Below, piece by piece: positions 28,401-44,345 of a stretch of DNA of 64,000 bases. Source of the stretch: Prunella strophiata. Lineage: Eukaryota > Chordata > Aves > Passeriformes > Prunellidae. Under the pieces are notes generated by a model, which saw only the letters and a list, made by a program, of their open reading frames with translations, had not been told where the DNA came from and searched no databases. The stretch's first letter is position 1; each line of letters begins with the position of its first letter. The stretch spans positions 8,827,040 through 8,891,039 of the forward strand of contig JAZBQD010000034.1 in the NCBI GenBank assembly GCA_036583965.1, written 5' to 3'. Position numbers and translations under genes: made by a program.

Positions 28401-30331
28401 AAGAGTGTCTTGAATAAAATAATAATCCTGTTAGAGCTACCTGTGAAATAGATGCACAGGGACACTTAGAATCACTCAAAACACTCTATATCACAGTTAG
28501 GTACTGATGCTCTTCAAGGACTCAGTAAACACTAAAATGCCTTTAAAAATCTGATTTTTTGAGTACCTAGAGGCCTAAGCTAACAACCAAGACCCCAAAT
28601 ATTTGATAAACAAACATAAGGCTGAAACACTCCTATGACAGCTTAATAAACTCCTGACAAGAGCGAGATGCAAGCAGGTGGACAGCAGAAAACACAACAG
28701 CCATGAGAGGGTCACAGCATCTTGAACATGAGGCTTGGCGAAGGTTGGAGGCACAGACTGGTGCAGAACAGCCAAGAGGAAAATCCTGCTGCAAGGAAGG
28801 GAAAAATTAGCTAAAATCAGAGGTGGAGCATAACGTTGCTGGGGAAAATCTGCAGGAAAGGTAAAGACAATGGCATCACATGCTCACAAATCCCCTTGAG
28901 TTTCTTTGGATCAAGTGAACCTTCTTTAGAAAAGGCTTGATACACAGTCCATGGGAATTTGTAGTGTAGAACCATGTATGTGAACATGGAAGCTGAGAAA
29001 AATGTCTGCAGAGGGTCACAGTGCCCCATCACCTGGGCACCCTGCACATCCAGCACATCAAATTGCTGACAGCAAATTCCCTTGAAGAACATTGTATGCC
29101 CAGGATTTTCAGCAGCCAGGACATAGCAGCATCCCAAAACTCTGGTGTGAGCTCATAGCTGCTTCAAAGAAAAGAATTAAATGGGCTTTCATCACATCAC
29201 TGCTGTCTATAGGAAAGGAGGGCTGGATTTAGAGTGCCCACATCAGGCCACTCAACACCAGCACAGACAACACCTGTGGCAACAACACCCTTGCCCAATG
29301 CATCAGGGAAAATGCCCTTTGGCAGAGCTGCTTTTACTACAGGTCTCTGGATTCAGGGACTTGTTTGGGGCTCCAGGGTGGCCCCACAGCTCACTGTGCA
29401 GCACCAGACTTTGGGGAAGCAAATGGGTTGACATGGCAGAGGAAGCAGCTCTGTGCTGAAGCAGCACAAAATCCAGGCCAGGCAGCAGCAGGTGCTGCCT
29501 GTGGGTGGGATATTGTGCAGGGCAGACTTAGCCTGCCTGGAGCTGCAGAGAGGGGCTCCATGCAAGGGGGCTGGAACAGCCTCTTCACCTTCTCTACATC
29601 AGTATTTTGGGCAAAATACTCTATTCTCAAGGAGAGAGAAGCAAAGGGGAAGTAGGAGAGAAGCATCACCCAAGGAATTTTTCAGAGCAGGAATGCTCCA
29701 ACTTCTCAGAGTAAAGAGTGCTCTGCTGCTGAACATCCTTCTCCCTTCTTCCTGAAGCTGGGAAAAAGAAATCTTAGTGAGGAAGTGAGGAAGGAGAGTT
29801 CTTCCCAAGAATGGACTCATTACTGAGCTCCAGGTGCCAGCTCTAAGAGCAAATTCTTTCAGTCTCACACAGCGTCTTTAAGAAATGATAGATTGCACTG
29901 GCTCACAAGAAACTCTCTGCTCCCTGATAATAAATGAGTTGTTAGCAGAAGTAGCTGGCTCCCAGATCCATTTGTGATCCAAAGGGCTCACAGATGCTTC
30001 CCATTTCTGCAGTGCCAAAACCACAGAACACCAGACAGCAAGGGATGGGAAGGAGCCTCCTGCTCCTGTCTGCCTGCTGCTCTCCAGTGGCTAAAGGGAG
30101 ACTGTCAAGTGCAAGTTCCCTTTGATGAAGCCTTTTTTTTAATGTAAATTTGCTGTTGTTGAAAGTGAAGAATTTGCTGTATTGCCTGCAGGCAAGGATA
30201 GCCAGGGGAAAAAACCTCATTCCTGTGTGCTGCACCTCTGCAGCACCTTGTGTGCTCTGGACATGAATCACCCTGTGGCACAGGCACCCCTTGTCCCACA
30301 GCCACTCACCTCATCCCTCTGCACAGCTAAG
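22442..30331. other. Intronic, no gene; short homopolymers
   Basis: T tracts near 26210-26225 and 27850-27866 and an A tract near 28387-28402 are the only repeats seen. GC-rich patches at 24500-24900 and 26400-26900 give chance reading frames. No family resemblance is visible on either strand. Confidence 0.55.
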
Positions 30332-30510
30332 ACAACACACCTTGGATGAGAAACACACCTTGGATGAGACAAACACACCTTGGATGAGATAAACACACCT
30401 TGGATGAGATAAACACACCTTGGATGAGACAAACACACCTTGGATGAGATAAACACACCTTGGATGAGACAAACACACCTTGGATGAGATTAACCACCTT
30501 AGATGAGACA
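30332..30510. repeat. 20-bp minisatellite, 9 copies
   Basis: The unit is AAACACACCTTGGATGAGAY. Seven or eight copies are near-identical. The first is shortened and the last is degenerate (TAACCACCTTAGATGAGAC). The final base of the unit is C or T, in the order C, T, T, C, T, C, T. Minus-strand frames through it give repeating HPRCVYLIQG-like peptides, which are artefacts. Confidence 0.97.
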
Positions 30511-33500
30511 AACACCTCCTCCAAAGGCTCCCTTGGTCCCACCACAGGATGCTGCTGTACCTGAATGTCTTGGCCCCAATTCCCTCCATCCCCAGCCTCC
30601 ACAGCACTGCTCTAGATTTCACTCCACAGTCCTGGAGATGACTTCCCCCCCCCCACATACTGTTTGTTTTTAAAGTTGTTCTGCTCGACTTGTTGGTTTG
30701 GATTCCCACTTTTACTTTCTGTCCTGAGACAGGATTGAAACCTGAATGCACATTGCTCTGTGACTCCTCTGAGATTGCTGCCAAATGGCAATTAGAACTC
30801 ATGACAGATTGGGATGGGATTCAGAATGCCCCAAGATTTTCAGGTGTGTTTTGATCTAGAGCCCTGGATCTGATTTGTCTCAGGTGCTATAGGATGCCAC
30901 TGTAGAAATTACTCTCTTTTTTTTTTTTTTTTTTAATGAGCCAAGCAATGTTTTTTTTTTCCTTTCCCACAAGATTGTTAGTTCCAGTGCTACACAAGGC
31001 TTAACTGTGGTCATCCCACTTGAGCTAGTGGGGGTTGCCCAGTCAGATCCCTGGGTGCTTTTTTGGAAATGCCACAGCATCTGAAGGCATTCCTCCCCTG
31101 CTGATACCAACCCCATGGTTCCCCCAGAGCCCAGTCCCAGGGACAGGCACTATCAGCCAGGAGTGTATCAACGGGAAGAGGGAGAAAGAGATCTGCATAA
31201 AGACTGCAAAAGCAAAGGCATGGCTGTTAGAGCACTGCAAGCACTCCTGCCAGCAGCAAGCCCATGAAAAGTGAGAAACAGAAGAGGCCAAGAGGATAAA
31301 AGCACCTCACAGGACAATGCCAGGCCCCTGCCCTTGGGGGGCCACTGCAGTGCAGTACCAAAATCCAGAAAGAGAACCTGAGCAGAGCAGTTTCTGTGCC
31401 ATGAACATATGTTTTCTTCACTTCTCAGCAATACATCAGAATAGCACAACTGCGAAGAGCCTGTTTGCAATGTGATGCCTGCTTTTATCAAAGCCTTTAC
31501 AGGCTGCTCACTGGGAGAGCAGCAAAGTGTTTGATACTGCTGAGATGTCACCTTCAGCAGAGTATTGAGGAATTAGCAGAAGAGCATAATGCAGCTGCAG
31601 ATGCTTTGGGATAGGATTCATCTCACCTGCCTCCCAAAGTCTCATGGTAAACTAAGCCAAGATCAACACAATTTTGTTGCTTTACCTGGTACCTCACAGA
31701 GGAAGGAAAAGTTCAACCAGGGGACATGTGGGCACACATGAGGACTCGAGAGCAAGCTTTGATGGGCTAAATATTCTCAAACAAAGAAGTTTGAGAATGG
31801 CCACTGAGAGCTGCTGCCTGAGATGCTGAGTGTTGGTACTTCCAATGCAGTGTCACTGCTAAGCCCCACTAAAACTGTGATGATGTTTGAATGAGAGTTT
31901 CCTCTTCCACAGAACAAGCCTGTACCCCAAAGTAGTGCTTGTTTCTACAGAACAAGAAATGGCATGGGCTTTTTTTTGGGGAAGGGCTCACCTCTGAGGG
32001 TGTGTGGTTGCTCTGGAAGCAGGGATGGAAATGCAGGAGCTGTTTCATGTCCCACCTGAGGGCTGCACACTGAATTCTCTGCCCTCAAAGCATCAGCACA
32101 CAGACATGGGCATGTCTGGGAGCACAAAGAGCTGATTTTCCAGTCTGTGTGTGGCTGTGGATGGGTGACCTCCTGCAAGCCCTGGGGCTGCTTGGGGCTC
32201 TGTGGGTTCAGGAGAGGTGCTGGGATCTGCTCCCCACGAGGTCTCTGTGAGTCTGGCACAGGAGGCTGCTAAGGTGGAGGATGTTATGATATAGATGACT
32301 CAATGTTAGAAATCTGCCTGACTTCATCCACACATTTCTTGCAGGTTCCCAAACAAATGATGACTCTTAACGCCTGCCAGCCAAGGCTAACCCAGGTCTC
32401 AGACTCCTGGGACCTGAGGAGATCTGTTCCCTGACAGGGGAGGAGGGTCCACTCTCCTCACAGAGGCTCCACTCTCCCCACAGCCTCTGCCTGTGCTGTC
32501 CCCACAGGACAGGGGCACAGGGACTCCCAGACTGCCATCCCCATGCCTTGAAGCTGCAGACTGTGGGTTTCAGCACAGCCACAATGAGCTGAGCAGGAGA
32601 CCCCCGAATGAAGACAGGCTGGAAGACTGAATCAATTCTGATTAAATCCGTGAAATGCACTCAGATCTGCCTTTGCTGGGGACAGGCTGGGGACAGCTGC
32701 TGTGCCTGCTTGTTTTTCTGGGGTGGTGAGCTGGGAGCAGCACTGCTGCTGGGGCTGCACTGCTCCCTGCCTTCCCCCACTGCGGCCGTGTGTGGTTTGG
32801 CTTCCTATTACTTCCTTTGGTAGTTCATTAAAGACATTAATCACCTTCTGCACAAAGACATTTCTCCTGAACTCCCTGCAGGCCAGGCCTCTTTCTCTGC
32901 TGGCTGCTCAGCCCTTGCAGGCACAGTGCTGGTGGCTCAGACCTGCCCCCGTTTCCCTGCTAGGCACCAACAGGGTGGTCACCCCAAGCCTCTCCTGCCA
33001 TGCATGCTGTGACAGGAGCCTCCTTTCCAGCTCACCTTCACCCCACTGTGGTCTACATCTCAGCATTTGCCTCCCTTTTCCCTGGCCAAACACTCCCAAC
33101 CCATGACCATCACATGTCACCTGCAGGAAGGTGGGGGACAGGAGGAACCTCAGCTCTGGTGCTGACCAAATAGGAGACACCATTAGCTCCAGTTCAGACT
33201 TGAGCAGAAGGAGGCAGAGCCCCAAGAAAGAAAAATCTTCCCTTGCTTAGCTAAGGGCTGAAAAGAAAGACAAGGGAGAACTCCACCTATGGCACATCCA
33301 CAGCCCCTCTGGAGTTGCTGCCTTGCCCCTTTCCCACGTCATGTCTCCTCCTCCAGGGTTTCTTCACCCTCTGTCCCTGTGTGCTCTCTGTTGGACTTTG
33401 CTGGCCTGTGCTTTCCTCACAAGCTCCTGCTGGGATTTTTTTCTTCTGTTTACCTGCCAGGATAGCAGTGCTGTTCTCCTTCTATGGGATGGCACTGAAT

Positions 33501-36500
33501 GGGATGTGAGTGCTGTGTGGAAGGAAAGCCAACAAGGCTCAGGGAGTTGAGGAGATGTTGGCAGCCCAGCAGGAGAAAAACCACATCTGAATCTGTGTAA
33601 TCACTGATGTCTTTTGCTTGTTGAAGCTCACTGCTAGCAAAGATCAAAGCAAAGTGTTTGGGAGGGTGGGGAAGTGAGAAATAGCCCTTGATTTCATGTG
33701 AGATTCTTCCACATTCTGCATCCAGATTACTTACAGAGGTTTCTGTATCTCTCCTCTGACCCTCCAGCCCTCAACCTTTCATCTCCCTCCCACTTCATCT
33801 CCATTGGCAATGTGGCAGGATCTCACTTACAAAATCAAAGCCAAGGCTCCTATAGCATTATAGCATATAGAGAAATGCAGACACATATGCCACATCCACA
33901 CGAGAATCCTGCCATCAGTACAACTCAATCTTAGACATCAGTTGTTTTCTTTTGCACTCCTCCACTCTGTCAAAAACAAATAAAATCAAGGAACGAAAAG
34001 ACCCTCTTAAAGAAGCCAAGATATGGCAATTTTTAGCTGTCACTCACTTCTTCATTGCCACTTACTGCTGCTTCCTCAAGGGGTCACTCAGTCTGGCGAA
34101 GCATAAGCACAATCTGAATTGCAACCCTGGGTGAGGATTGGCAATGTTTGGTTTGCAGGCAACAGGGAAAATAACTGATCTACATGAATAAAAAGAATCA
34201 ACATTTCAGGAGGTGTTTGTCTTTTTGTGTTGTTTTTTTCTGGGGGTGTTTTTTTTTTAAGAGTGCCCCAGAGGGGACAAGTGGGTGGCTGCTAAAAGGG
34301 CAGAGTGAGAAAATCAGCTGGAGGCTCATTACTGTTTAAGCTAATGAGTGATCACTTCAGCAGGTGAGCAGGGAGCAGTTTCTGCTGGATACCACACTGT
34401 TATTGCCCCAATAACTCACTACCATTTTGAAATACTTTTTGCTGGGATGATGGTGGATTGCAAATGGCTTGGTTTGGACCCCCTCCTGCACCCTGCCTAA
34501 CTCCTGATTTCCTCAGGTGTTACCAAAGGATTTCACATGGAACTCTTCACTGGGAAAAACAGTGCCCTGTTTAATTTCTACACAACTGAAGTAAGAGAAA
34601 TAAAACCTCTCTTTAAAGGAATGCAGTTGAAATAAATGCATCTTTGTCTTCAGACTCGTGTTAATACCGCACCCCTGAGAATTTGGATCTTCAGAATATT
34701 AAAGTCTCCCTGACTTATTGCTTCTTTAAGGAGCATGTTGGTTTTGTGTTTGCTCTGAGCTCCATGTGTTACTGAAGCTAACTGGGACCTTTTCCATTTC
34801 TGGTGGCAGAGAGCTGCTGCCTTTGGGGCCCTAACCCTATTAAAGGAAATGTAAATGTATATATCTAAAATTCCCACCAGTTTTGGAAATGAACAGCACA
34901 CTTCCCCACGCTGCAATCCTTGCAGTCACATGAAGATTTCCACTCTCACCTTGCTAATAATGTCAAAAAATAAAGCCTGTCTGTTTCTGGCCTAGTAGAA
35001 TCCCTATCACATGAAAAGGCTTTATTTTTAGAGAAGAAAAGATAAGCTGTGAGTGGAAGCTGTGACTGTCACACAATGGACAGGTCTGGCCTGTGCTGCT
35101 CACTGTTTCTCAAATCCCTCCTCTGCCTACTGCAGAGCCCAAATTTTACTTCTTCACTCTCTTTTCTGCTTGTCACCAGTGCTGGGATCCTTTCCAGATG
35201 AGCAGATAGATTTGCAGGTGTGAAATTCCCCTTATTCCTCCCTCTGATTTTTCCTCATGGCGTCATATCTGCTTTTCTCCCCAGGCAACTCTCCCACCAC
35301 CCAGGATAAAAAAAATTAAATACACAAAAAATAGTCATGCAAAGAAGAAGTGCCCCCATGGCCTCTGAAGAGATGGACACACCAGACTGGGGGACACTTC
35401 TCCTGATGTGTGGTGCCAGCCTCTCCAAGGGCTGCCTCTGCCAAGAGACAAGGGGAGCCCCAATCAGTTCCCTGCTGATGGTATCAGCCCACATTTACCC
35501 CAACCCCTCCATGCTCAGATCCCTGGAGGCAGACAGACAACCTGTCCTGTCCTGGAAGCCACAGCTGAGGAAATGGCTCTGCAAGCATGTTCTAAATGCT
35601 TTTCCTTCTTGGGGAAATCATATGGGACAAGCTCCTGCCTTTTTCAGTGGTGACTGTGACTGCTGAGCACCCAGCACCCACCCCAGGCTCCTGCTGGGAC
35701 ACAGGGGGCTGGTGTCACCTCCAGGACCTGCTCCCTCCTGCTTGTCAGGATTCCACCCATCAGCACACTCCAAGCTGCTGGCATCTCACTGAACAAACAC
35801 ACACTTACTAGAAAGCTACAGCCCATCCCTGCCCAAAACTGAGCAACCTTAACCTCAGGTTGATCTAACGTGAATTGATGCCCCGTGATTCATCTGTCTG
35901 CATCACATCTTTTCCTGTTACATAATCCAAGGAGATGTATCTCCTTGTAGTACCTGTGTTGTATTAATCAGACTGCATCTGATCATTAAATCCATGTTTC
36001 TGTTGGCTTAACTCACATTAAATAGTCATAGCAAGCATCCTGAGCTCTGCAGGGAAAAAAAAAAATCCCAAAGCACTTACATGAGATTTCTGACACTGAA
36101 AATAAAAACAAGTCTAGCAACACCACAACTATTACAGGGCTGAGCTTATTTAGACTGTGGAAGCTTAATTATAAAAATTGCATTCTAACTGATTACTGCT
36201 GGAATAATTACAGCAACACCTTTACAAGAAATGGTGACCATCATATGTTTGTCAACAAAGAAGCTTCCTTTAAATTCAACACCCAATAATTGTTTAATTA
36301 AACCTAAATTTAGTTCCTCATTTGAGAACATTCAAAAGCTTGCCTATTTCTTCCAATCTCTGAGAGGTAATTTAGGAGATAAAAAGCAATTTCTATAAAT
36401 ACTCTATCTATATATGTAAGTATCCAAGGAAAAGAAGAAAAAGAAAGACTTCATTTCATAGCTGATCTGGATGTAAGCTTGCTGCTATTGATAAGAACAT

Positions 36501-38151
36501 AAGCACAGAGTGAGTGATCACTACAAATCCCTCTCTAATTGGTGCTTGGAGGCCTTAATAAAATATGAACAGAATCCAAACTGCATGTTCATTTTCTAAT
36601 TTGCAGAACAGATTCAACTGTTGATATTGCAGCAGCACCCACAGCATATACTCAGTATGAGAACCCCACAGTAACTGTATCTGTGCATACAGGGAAGGAG
36701 AGGGATAAATAATTCATTGTTTTCCAGCCTCTTTACAAGTTTTCTTGCAGCAAAATCTGTTGCTATCCTGTGCAGACCCCTGTGTTTCAGGTGTGCAGCT
36801 CCTGAGCATCCCTTGCCAGCAGTCCACCACCCAAGCACACAAAATCTGGTGGTGGCCTCAGTAAAGCTGCAGGGCTCAGTGACAAACAGGGGTTATTTTA
36901 GTCACTGGTCATCCCTGCAAAGCAGCCTGAGTTTTGCAGGGGCACATTTACCAAGCTGGTGACTCACCTTGCGTGGCAGCTGCTGACCCAGGGCAGGCTG
37001 CTGCTGAGCCATCCCTTTCTCAGGACAGCCAGAGCAGCCTCCACGCCTGCCTGGTGCTGCCAGGCTCACCTGGGGACCTCAGCCAAAGGCTGAAAGCAGG
37101 AATCTCTGCACCACAAATTAAATAAAGCTATGGAGCTGTGGCTGAAACAACTCATACTCCCTGAGGAGCCGGGCTCTGCACAGGACGGGATGCGCATTAC
37201 ACTGTGCACAGTTGGAGGACTGAGATGAAGAATAGGAGAAAACTATTCCCAGATTGGCTGGCTCAAGAAAGAAACCTCTCTTTCCTTTGCTGTCAACAGC
37301 ACACAGTGCTCCCATCCACTGTGGACCTTCCAGGGACAGGGATTTGCAGATCTCTCTTAAGCTGCAAAGCTCGTGTGCCCTCGCATCTGGCACGGAGCCA
37401 GATCTCCCTTCCCACCCCTCTCCATTCTGACCTGCAGCATTAACTCTCCTGTGCTGAGTCTGCCCTGAGAGCAGTCAGACATGGAAAAACCCAGCATGGT
37501 AGGGGTTGCTAGACACTGTGTGGAGGGCATAAAGCTCTTCTCCAAACATGGATGGAGACAGAACCTCTGAACATGTCTTTAAAGCTGACCAGAAGGGTTT
37601 TTGCTCTGCTACGTCACCTGGTAAACATTTCAGCTACATCACACCATCATTTTACTCTTTATAGTCACTTGGCACTGCTGTGTAATTCTGCTGAAAGAAG
37701 GACTCTCAATTCATCCTCCTCCCCCAAACAATTTCCTTGGCCTTTGAAGAAACAGCACAAGATTATAAAGTCTCCTAACCTTTAGTTAAGAACCCTCAGA
37801 GTGGCAGGTGTGTACTTCCATCTGGGTAAGCCCCATCAGGCACCCAGCTGCAACCACGGAGCGTGTTCATTACCAGCTATTCTGTGGGATGGAATGAATT
37901 CAGGAAGATATTTCAGTTATTGAAATGTGCCCGTGCCTCAGTGATGCAACAACATTAGCATCAACCCCGCACATGAAGCACCATACATATCCACAACCTC
38001 TTCTTGCTTTCTTCATGATTATGGTTTGCTCAAAATCATCATCTCCTGACGTGCTGCACACAGGAAGCACAGGACCCACACTGAGGTTTTCACAATCACT
38101 GTGTAACGATGAAAAGTCCACATCTAAAACACCAGAAATGTGAAAGTTATT
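30511..38151. other. Intronic, no gene; AT-rich block at 36.0-36.6 kb
   Basis: Contains a C9 run near 30646, T tracts at about 30915-30935, a 10-bp-stem inverted repeat at 31773-31798, and an AT-rich, repeat-free block at 36030-36620 treated as a candidate conserved element. No exon, RNA gene or transposon is recognised. Confidence 0.55.
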
Positions 38152-38178
38152 GCTGGGCTGTCACAGTGACAGCCCAGC
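38152..38178. repeat. 27-bp palindrome (13-bp arms, 1-nt spacer)
   Basis: GCTGGGCTGTCAC is followed by a single A and then by its exact reverse complement GTGACAGCCCAGC. The symmetry ends at the next base on each side. It could be a dimeric protein site or could extrude as a hairpin. Confidence 0.95.
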
Positions 38179-38484
38179 GGCTACAGCAGCCTCTGGGCAT
38201 TCTGCAGCTTTCCCCCTCGGATGGGTGTCATTGTCACCAATTCGGCGCGTCATTAACGGCGCTGTCACCTGGGCAGGAGCTCCCGGTGTCACTTCACCCC
38301 TGTCACACCGCAGCTCGCTCATCCTCGCCAGCCAGCAGCTCCGTGTCAGGCAGAGGTGAGCAGGGCCACAGCTGATGCCGAGGTACATTTTGCACACGAT
38401 TTCCTCAGCCAGGCTGCTGTCACTGTGCTGCACTTCATCACCACCCCACAGGCCGCCCAACAAGGGCTTTGCTTCTGCTGTCAC
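38152..38484. promoter_or_regulatory. Candidate intronic enhancer: TGTCAC cluster with 27-bp palindrome
   Basis: The hexamer TGTCAC or its complement GTGACA starts at 38159, 38166, 38232, 38263, 38287, 38301, 38418 and 38479. That is eight in 326 nt, against well under one expected by chance. Six of them are within CTGTCA/TGACAG, the core bound by TALE homeodomain factors (MEIS, PREP, TGIF). The left end is a perfect palindrome. CpG is retained above the surrounding level (GGCGCGTC, AACGGCGC). It lies 2.4 kb downstream of exon 2 in the direction of transcription. The regulatory role is inferred; the motif counts are read directly. Confidence 0.4.
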
Positions 38485-43545
<5,061 letters not shown>

Positions 43546-43640
43546 GCCCAGCTGGAGCCCAACAGCTGCCAGCAGCATCCCCCGACCCCTCTGCCCCCGC
43601 GGGTCCTGCCTCGGGTCTCTAAGGGCCATCCCCACCTGCC

Positions 43641-44248
43641 CCTAAATCCCAGCTTTCCCCCTCAACTTCTCTTGGCAGGAGCCCAAAGGAACCTGTGAAT
43701 CAGTAGGTGGCAAACTCCTCTAGAGAAAGAGCTGAGACTCATCCGCCTGTGATCCATCGCTGCCCAGCCTGGGCTCTCACCCCTGGGTCCAGGTCCAGGG
43801 TCCTGCAAATGTGCTTTGGAAGGAAGGATTTCAGAGCAACAAACGAGAGGTCCTGAAGGATTAAAAAAGGAAACCCCCCCATCACCCTTCTCATTGATTT
43901 TTCCTGCCCGCTGTTAATGGATGAGGCTTTTCACCGCTGCACTTGGTGTGGAAGAATCTGAACTCACCAGAACCATCAGAAAGGGCAGGCTTCTGAAATT
44001 AGGGGGCTATCATAGCCTGGACCATTTCAGAAGCTGTTTCATGGCAGTTCTAGTGAGGCTGGAGCTTATTTCACCATGGGCAGCTTTGCTCAAAAGCAAA
44101 AGGAAGAGAAAAATAAAGGTAGAACCAAGAAAACCCAGCTCCGAGGCACAGCTTGGGATTTGGAAATATATGAAAGAAGAACTGTGGTGAACACAGAGCC
44201 ATAGTCACCTCAGAAAGGAGAGGAAATTCACCCATTCCCCCCTGAAGT
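43641..44248. other. GRIA1 upstream flank, no gene
   Basis: CpG density falls off over this interval. No TATA box, exon or repeat is recognised before the CAAAC array. Confidence 0.6.
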
Positions 44249-44345
44249 CCCAAACCAAACCAAACCAAACCAAACCAAACCAAACCAAACCAAACCAAAC
44301 CAAACCAAACCAAACCAAACCAAACCAAACCAAACCAAACCAAAC
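44249..44345. repeat. (CAAAC)19 pentanucleotide array
   Basis: About 19 perfect copies of CAAAC run from 44251 to 44345 with no visible interruption, which suggests recent expansion or active length variation. The complement, GTTTG repeated, gives a frame encoding repeating WFGLV. The array sits about 1.0 kb upstream of the GRIA1 start codon and about 0.7 kb from the inferred transcription start. Confidence 0.98.

Noticed and set aside
30332..30510. CRISPR-like regular repeats
   Set aside because: The units are directly adjacent with no unique spacers, in vertebrate intronic DNA. It is a minisatellite.
30311..30802. Minus-strand frames with repeating HPRCVYLIQG-like peptides
   Set aside because: They are the 20-bp minisatellite read in several frames. 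A 20-bp unit cycles through all three frames, which is not a protein repeat.
38258..38292. Full REST/NRSE element
   Set aside because: GGCGCTGTC matches the left half, but no GGTGCTGA right half follows at canonical or split spacing, so only the half-site is reported.
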